From assembly GCA_026225945.1 (NCBI GenBank), contig JAMJFZ010002307.1:10088501-10152500 (forward strand): a stretch of 64,000 bases of DNA, written 5' to 3'. The notes under the pieces are model-generated. The model searched no databases and was not told the DNA's origin. It saw nothing but the letters and a program-made list of their open reading frames with translations. Source of the stretch: Cricetomys ansorgei (Eukaryota > Chordata > Mammalia > Rodentia > Nesomyidae). Position 1 is the stretch's first letter. Each line of letters starts with the position of its first letter. Position numbers and translations under genes: made by a program. Of the stretch, positions 58,939 to 64,000 are shown in pieces.

Positions 58939-60091
58939 GAAAGAATAAAGCATCAATCATAACCTCCCTAGGCAGGGCACAGGAATTGAAGGCAGATCTC
59001 AGAATAATGGGCCCTAAAGCTGTTACAGCTAGAATGTTCTTCCTTGAGGAAAATGATATGACACGCAAGTGCAAGTCCAAAAGGTTCAAAGTGAGCACTT
59101 ATTTAAATAATGATAAAAATCAAAACAGGTTTTTTCTCCTTTTTAATTGAAAATAAATTCTCTCATACAAAACACCCCAATCATAGTTTCCCCTCCCTTC
59201 ACCCCTCCAAGATCCACCCCCCCTAACTCCTTCCTCCCTGCAGAATCACTCTCCCTCCATTCCCTTCAGAAAAGAGCAGGCCTCCAAAAGATATCAACCA
59301 AACATGACACAATAGGCTACAGTAAGACATAGTACAAACCTCCTTATCAAGGCTGGCTAGGGCAAAGCCCAATAGGAAGAAAAGGGTCCCAAGAGCAGAC
59401 AAAAGAGTCAGAGACACCCCCACTCCCACTGTTAGGAGTCCCACCAAAACACCAAGCTAGCAGCCCTAACATATATATGGAGGACCTGGTGCAGACCCAC
59501 GCAGGCTCCATGCTTGCCAATTCAGTCTCTGTGAGCCGGTTTGAGCCCTGCTTAGCTGATTCAGTGAGCAGCACATACACTAAAATTGGAATGATACGGA
59601 GAACATTAGCATGGCCCCTGCACAAGGATGGTGAAAACAGCTCTTTAAGTTAGAAAATACCATATTTTATCAGCTATCAACTGATAACGTCAGTCATATG
59701 GATTGATGGAGAGGAAGTCTGTTGAAAGTCTATCAATTCTATGAAACCCAATAGGTGATGGTCTTGTATATATTTTTTCTCATATTTCCTTGAGAGAAAC
59801 AATCCTATCTTCATCTGGCTATGGGTATGCATGAAATTTTCAGTAGAAAGAGTATTAATTCACTTTCAACACTTTTTTGTTATTGACAATAATAAAAAAT
59901 CTTTTATCTTCATCAGCACTAGTTGGAAGTTTGGAAAAAAAGAGGTTTATCATAAGAACTAATTATAAAGTTTGTATGTTTTTGGTATTGACATTAAACT
60001 TGCAGGAAAACCTTTTACCATGCCACTAAGGTTTTGTTTTTGTTTTTGTTTTTTAATAACTGAGCTGTAAGAGTTTAGCCAGTGTGGAAAT

Positions 60092-60130
<39 letters not shown>

Positions 60131-63100
60131 CTAATCTCAAATGCTACCTGAATTAAAATCCTTGTGAGTGATGTAACCCTGATGAGCCCAGCAGAAGGCT
60201 CTGAACTTGACCTGTCAATCTTTATGTAGCAGCTCCTGGGGGTCTTAACATTCTAAATCCTCTTCTATAGGTGATCTCCAAGCCCTCAAAAAGGAAACAT
60301 TTGTGCTAAAGGAAGGTGTTGAATATAGGGCCAAAATTAACTTCAAAGTAAGTACCCTCCACTTGTACTCTTAACGTTCCTATAATGCCTTTCTGGCAAT
60401 ATTGGGTTGGTGTTCTGTTGCTCCCACTGCTGGTTTTGGTGGTGGTTTTGCTGTCCTTCCCAGCTTGAGTCAGGAATAACCTATTCCCACCTCCATCTCT
60501 GAGTTCTTCCTGCAGGGATCCACCTTCACTCCCTGCCTTTCCCTGAGCCAGAATGCCTCAGCCTCTCCATCCATCACCGTCCTCTCTCAGAACTCCTGAT
60601 GGATACATCCACGAGGCACACACTACTGCGCACTGTGCTATTTCCTCCTTACACAGTCTAAGCCCCCAGAGGCAGGCTGAAGTTATGTGCCCTTCCTTTT
60701 GCTATTTCACACAACTTCGTAAGGAGTGGACCTTTATGGATACATGTTAAGAAATAGACAAATAAAGGATCCTCAGTTAGGAAAAGAAAACAGGATACTC
60801 CGACTGCTCAATTATCCATCAGATCCAAGACCCGTGGTCTTTACAAAGTGGCTAGGAATTTTGGTGGCATTTGTGGAGCAGGTAACCAGACAATAGCAAA
60901 ACTAAACATGACGTAAGTTCACAGCTCATGAGTAGACATACATCTCGATGAGTAACTGCAGTTCCCAGAAAAATAACCTTGGCTTTGAAAGCAAATAAGC
61001 AAGAGACACACTGTTTAGCAATTCAGGGTTTGTTTGCCTTGGCTGTCACTTACTCTCCCCCAGTCATGTTCTCCAGGGAAGACTCCATCTGCTCTCTCCG
61101 TTTTCACACTGGGCCCATCTTTCTCCTGCGTGCAGGATATGATTCAAGGTGGCTAGACAGCCACTCTTTACCACATACTAAAATGTCTACGTCTTTTCAT
61201 CCTGTAAATATTTGTTGACACCTACACCGCCATCACTTGAACTGTGGATGGCTTTACTTCCTGTCAGACTGTTAATTGCCAGAGCACCTGGGTCCTCATC
61301 TCTAAAATGCATAGAGTAGTTTATTCCTTACACGTCAATCTAGTATTTAATCATTGACATTACTGTGTTGTCAGTTTAGAAAACTGACAGCGGTGAAAAT
61401 GAAAAGCCAACCTGTATATTTGGACCGAATAAGAAGATGAAGGAAAGTCTATGAATATAGGCGAGTCTAGAGCTGTCAGAGTTGCACATCAAGACACAAA
61501 GGGACCTTCAAGTCAAATCCACTTCTGAGGTTTGCCTGGTCTCCACCAAGATGAAGGGGGCGGGGTCCCAAAGAATCACCCTAGGTCAGGGTTCTAGGGT
61601 GTTGTCAGCTTTAGGATAAGGAACAGAACACTAAGAGGAACGATGCTGGAGGGTTGGAGGTAACTGGTGTTATATACGGTTTCCTTCAGTGTTTGTCAGG
61701 AAATGTCAGCAAAGATTTAAATTGCTGTGCAGTTACGCTTTACCGTTAGGAGGAACAGCCCGCCCCCTTTACTCTGCCTCTTAAGGACATGAAGGCCTTC
61801 CAGCCTTCGGTTTCACTCCTGTCACCAAATTTCTTTCTTTGGAGGGTGGGAGATCCAATGGAGAGGGGTGTGGGCAGAAGAGGCTGTTATATATATAATA
61901 TTCATCTTTTCTCTGCCCTAAAAATGCTATTAAATAAATGGTTCCTCTGTGGAGCTCCACTCACACAGCAGACGCTGTGTTTTAAAGCTCTTGTTCCTTC
62001 TGGACTGCCCTTCGTGCAGTTTGGTCTCTTCCCACCTGAACTGAATACAATTACCCCACTGGGCCAAGGGTCAAGCTGAGACTTGTATAGAGATACATTC
62101 ATTTCCCCCATTCCTCCAAGCTGGATGTGAGAGCGGAAGTAATTAGGAGGCGTGGGCTTCATTATGTCACTGTCTCTCTGAGAAAGCTGTTTTCATCTAG
62201 CTGGTTCCGCTTGCTCTATCACACATGCTGACCCAGACAGTTTTCAGTCTAAGCTGGCAACGTTCACTGTTGTGCTTTCACCATCAGGAGAATGAAGGGC
62301 AGCCGCAGCAGTTTGGTTTTAACTTTTGTACCTACCACGTGTACAGAGAGCCATAATTATTGATGGGGGACAAATTATTGAAGATGCTTTAATTCTCCTG
62401 ATGTCTAAAGTTCCCCCCAAGCTTTTCAGCTAAGAACTCAATGTCCTCTTGAATGTTTATACAGACATGACTGCTGAGAAAAATTAACAGACAGCCCAGT
62501 TCAGGCCCAGGTACAGTGAGTCATAGAAAACAGAACGCTAGGCTGTCTGCAACTCCATTCCATCCAGTGGATTTTCCTTGAGTATCTAGGGAAAATGGCA
62601 GTATCTCAGATAATGTTCAGTGATGACAGAACTTGAAAATGCTTGCGGGGTACCTTCATTCATGATCTATGGGAAAGGGTGTTTGGATGTGACCCATAAC
62701 CTTACCTCTAGACTCCAATCTCAGTTACACAGCCCTCTCCTAGACACGATTTTCCATTACCACTTTTCTCCCAGTTGTTTGTTTTTCATAGGCTAGGTGG
62801 ATCATTTCTGAGGATGTAAGTTCACAAACTTACATAAAATTTTCCATTGGTATTTTTATAACCTTCTCTGAGACAGGGTCAAATGCTTTCACTAGTAGTA
62901 TTAAGGAGAAGGAACTAGAAATATTTCCTAAGCCACTAAGGAAGGAGAAATATGTTGAAGGATATTGAGACAATGTTTTAGTTAACACTGTCCCCAAAAG
63001 CAATTAAATCAAGAAATAGTACAGCAGTCAATGATTAAACCTGCACTGGCTGCATTAAGTGTTGTGATTGGGTCTCTCCAATTTCTGCCTCACAACCACA

Positions 63101-63279
63101 CTAAATTATTATGGAAACACTTATACTGGTCAGCAAAATGGGATGGGCAGGAAGGATAAAAAAAACAACATGAAAGAGTCTTTAATCTGATCGCCTGGGG
63201 GCTTCTCACCTGCAGGTGAACAAGGATATTGTGTCAGGCCTGAAATATGTTCAGCATACGTACCGAACTGGCATGAAAG
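56028..63279 (+). CDS. Arhgdib: Rho GDP-dissociation inhibitor 2 (RhoGDI-beta, LyGDI), N-terminal 134 residues, partial at right edge
   Basis: The join is 56028-56205, 57275-57358, 60271-60347, 63216-63279 (403 nt, 134 codons plus one base); the remaining roughly 67 codons lie beyond the window. RhoGDI2 is a cytosolic chaperone of blood cells. It binds prenylated Rho/Rac GTPases, blocks nucleotide exchange and extracts them from membranes. Residues 1-59 form the flexible regulatory arm: [12 protein letters not shown], an acidic DDELDS (14-19), [19 protein letters not shown], and the switch-binding [14 protein letters not shown]. From about residue 60 the immunoglobulin-like prenyl-binding domain begins ([20 protein letters not shown], then [10 protein letters not shown], then [13 protein letters not shown]). 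The spacing and phase of all four exons agree with one another. It differs at several residues from mouse as I recall it. ARHGDIA is excluded by the N-terminus. Confidence 0.98.
56501..56558 (+). repeat. (TGTC)n microsatellite, Arhgdib intron 2
   Basis: TGTC/TCTC units, about 14. Confidence 0.95.
56652..57033 (+). mobile_element. URR1-like rodent DNA repeat in Arhgdib intron 2
   Basis: It carries the same internal blocks (GCTTATTTGGCTTATGCTTC, GAAGTCAGGCCAGGAACTCA, CTTACTGGCTTGCTCAACAT) and the same end (GTGTCAACTTGACATAAAAG). The first roughly 25 bp are missing. It contains a perfect CRE palindrome at 56971-56978. Confidence 0.65.
56971..56978 (+). promoter_or_regulatory. Perfect CRE palindrome TGACGTCA in Arhgdib intron 2
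   Basis: The 8-bp CREB/ATF consensus lies inside the URR1-like repeat, 297 nt upstream of exon 3. The sister copies at 46766 and 18795 do not show it. Confidence 0.45.
57189..57225 (+). repeat. (AC)n microsatellite near exon 3
   Basis: About 18 AC units ending 49 nt before the Arhgdib exon 3 acceptor. Confidence 0.97.
57275..57358 (+). other. Arhgdib: Arhgdib exon 3: residues 60-87
   Basis: The acceptor is AACCCTGCAG|A and the donor is ACTG|GTAAGT. The 84 nt complete Asp60 and encode [20 protein letters not shown] (61-80) and PITMDLT (81-87), the first strands of the immunoglobulin-like domain. A (CA)n repeat ends about 50 nt before the exon. Confidence 0.97.
57560..57860 (-). mobile_element. 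B4/RSINE1-type SINE, antisense, Arhgdib intron 3
   Basis: GCCTCAGGTGTCCTTCCTCA, GTGAGCCCCAGGGACCTACC, CCTCATGCTTGCATGCCAAG and ACCTTACCGACTGCTCTGTC, with an unexplained AT-rich internal stretch. Confidence 0.7.
58865..58935 (+). repeat. (CA)n microsatellite, Arhgdib intron 3
   Basis: About 35 CA units with two AT interruptions near the left end. Confidence 0.97.
59129..59566 (-). mobile_element. Rodent L1 3' UTR fragment (5'-truncated), antisense
   Basis: Read on the plus strand it starts with a T-rich tail, then the CCCTCC-rich tract, then text typical of antisense rodent L1 3' UTRs (AGTCAGAGACACCCCCACTC, TTAGGAGTCCCACC, GGACCTGGTGCAGACCCA, TGAGCCCTGCTTAGCTGATT). The L1 3' end is therefore on the left and the truncated 5' end on the right, at the U6 junction. 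It lies in Arhgdib intron 3. Confidence 0.75.
59568..59630 (+). pseudogene. U6 snRNA pseudogene (5'- and 3'-truncated)
   Basis: The match to U6 runs from the GCAGCACAT region (about U6 nt 13) through ACTAAAATTGGAA, GATAC, GAGAA, ATTAGCATGGCCCCTGC and CAAGGATG (about nt 78), with a few substitutions. The first dozen U6 bases and the regular 3' end are missing. A short CCATATTTTA about 30 nt further on resembles the U6 3' terminus but is displaced. No proximal sequence element or TATA was seen upstream, so it is a retroposed copy and not a gene. It abuts an antisense L1 3' end. Confidence 0.88.
60091..60129 (+). repeat. (TG)n microsatellite, Arhgdib intron 3
   Basis: TG repeats with one TTTG interruption and a TATG at the end. 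Confidence 0.95.
60271..60347 (+). other. Arhgdib: Arhgdib exon 4: residues 88-113
   Basis: The acceptor is TCCTCTTCTATAG|G and the donor is TTCAAA|GTAAGT. The 77 nt complete Gly88 and encode [15 protein letters not shown] (89-103) and [10 protein letters not shown] (104-113). It was found by phase and homology; it contains no long ORF on its own. Confidence 0.97.
60348..63215 (+). other. Arhgdib: Arhgdib intron 4
   Basis: 2.87 kb with no confident repeat or exon recognised. Splice sites at both ends are consensus. Confidence 0.8.
63216..63279 (+). other. Arhgdib: Arhgdib exon 5: residues 114-134
   Basis: The acceptor is CTCACCTGCAG|G and the donor is ATGAAAG|GTAAGA. The 64 nt encode [19 protein letters not shown] (114-132) and MK (133-134), part of the isoprenyl-pocket side of the fold. 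The last base starts the next codon, which lies outside the window. Confidence 0.97.
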
Positions 63280-63594
63280 GTAAGAGGTTGTCTCAAACTT
63301 ACTTCTCACTGATATTGCTGCCCCAGACTTTTAACAACCTTTGGTTATAAAGTTCCAAGAGTTGGTTAAAAGGTATAGGTAGATGAAATGTCCGCTCTAG
63401 GAAAAACAGTACATCAGACCCAGACATTGGGACCAGAATTCAGGATACCAAGTTCAGATGAGACAAACCACTAGCCTTCAACATACAGAATCTGGAATTC
63501 AAGCTTGTTATTCATGCATATTATTGGGGGAGTAATCAAGATAAATTGAACCAAAAGTCATAAAAAAAAAAACATTTGTTGAATGTGAAGAAGC

Positions 63595-63990
63595 TAAAGA
63601 AATAGGCCAGTTAGCAAAGTGCTTGCATGAAGACCCATGTCTGTGGCACCGGAACCCAGAAAAGCAAGCCAGCATGGAGGCATGCATTTGTAACCCCAAT
63701 CGTGAAAGGCAGAGACTGGGGGAGCCCTGGGCACCACTGGATAGCTGACATAGCCTAATTGGTGAGTTCCAGGCCAGAGAAAATACTCCATCTCAAAAAG
63801 ACAAGGCAGATATCACCTGGAAAGTACACCTGAAGTCAACTTCTGGCCTAAACATGCACACACTCGCATGTGCACATACACACAAATGCACACACATACA
63901 GGCACATATATGCACATACACACATACACACACACACGCACATAAATACAGGTACACACATCAACTATTCAATAGTGATAACTGTTCACA
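63595..63990 (+). mobile_element. B4/RSINE1-type SINE, sense, Arhgdib intron 5, with CA-rich tail
   Basis: GCCAGTTAGCAAAGTGCTTG, GCCAGCATGGAGGCATGCAT, CAACTTCTGGCCTAAACATG, and then a long run of CACA/CATA repeats towards the right edge. Confidence 0.7.
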
Positions 63991-64000
63991 GTGTAAAACC

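Noticed and set aside
59568..59630. Functional U6 snRNA gene
   Set aside because: 5' end, 3' end and upstream pol III elements are missing. It is a retroposed pseudogene.

Overview
This is mammalian nuclear DNA from a muroid rodent. Two multi-exon genes with consensus splice sites are present, and the rest is dominated by rodent SINEs (B1, B2/B3, B4/RSINE1 and ID-type), rodent L1 3' ends, older mammalian MIR, L2 and L1M remnants, and long CA/GA/TC microsatellites. The deduced proteins differ at several positions from the mouse proteins as I remember them, so I do not name a species (rat, a cricetid or another muroid are all possible). || Two genes are certain from their spliced reading frames. 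Pde6h, the inhibitory gamma subunit of cone phosphodiesterase 6, lies on the minus strand and is complete at the protein level (83 codons in three coding exons, 26127 down to 22183). Arhgdib (RhoGDI2, LyGDI, D4-GDI) lies on the plus strand. Its four first coding exons (56028-63279) encode residues 1-134 of a protein of about 201 residues, and the gene runs off the right edge. A probable non-coding first exon and promoter sit near 48.3-48.4 kb. The head-to-head order Pde6h(-), Arhgdib(+) matches the human 12p12.3 order ARHGDIB-PDE6H seen from the other strand. || Layout: 1-21.9 kb is intergenic, with SINEs, an antisense L1M tail at 9.7-10.4 kb, a four-copy 20-bp ETS-like minisatellite at 11.47 kb, a perfect CTCF core match at 10.96 kb and two DNA-transposon-like rodent repeats. 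21.98-26.1 kb is Pde6h. 26.2-48.2 kb is the spacer between the divergent genes. It holds a 5'-truncated L1 with target-site duplication (28.9-30.3 kb), a long TC/CA tract (32.8 kb) and a mosaic of old L1 pieces (37.3-41.3 kb). 48.3-64 kb is Arhgdib, whose introns carry MIR, B1, B2 and B4 elements, a URR1-like element with a perfect CRE palindrome, and an L1 3' end abutting a U6 snRNA pseudogene. || The two genes do not form a functional unit: one is expressed in cones and the other in blood cells. They share only the intergenic space. I found no exotic new system. The observations most worth checking are the inverted U6/L1 junction, the ETS-like minisatellite, the candidate CTCF sites, the microsatellite next to the Arhgdib promoter and the form of the caspase site in Arhgdib.
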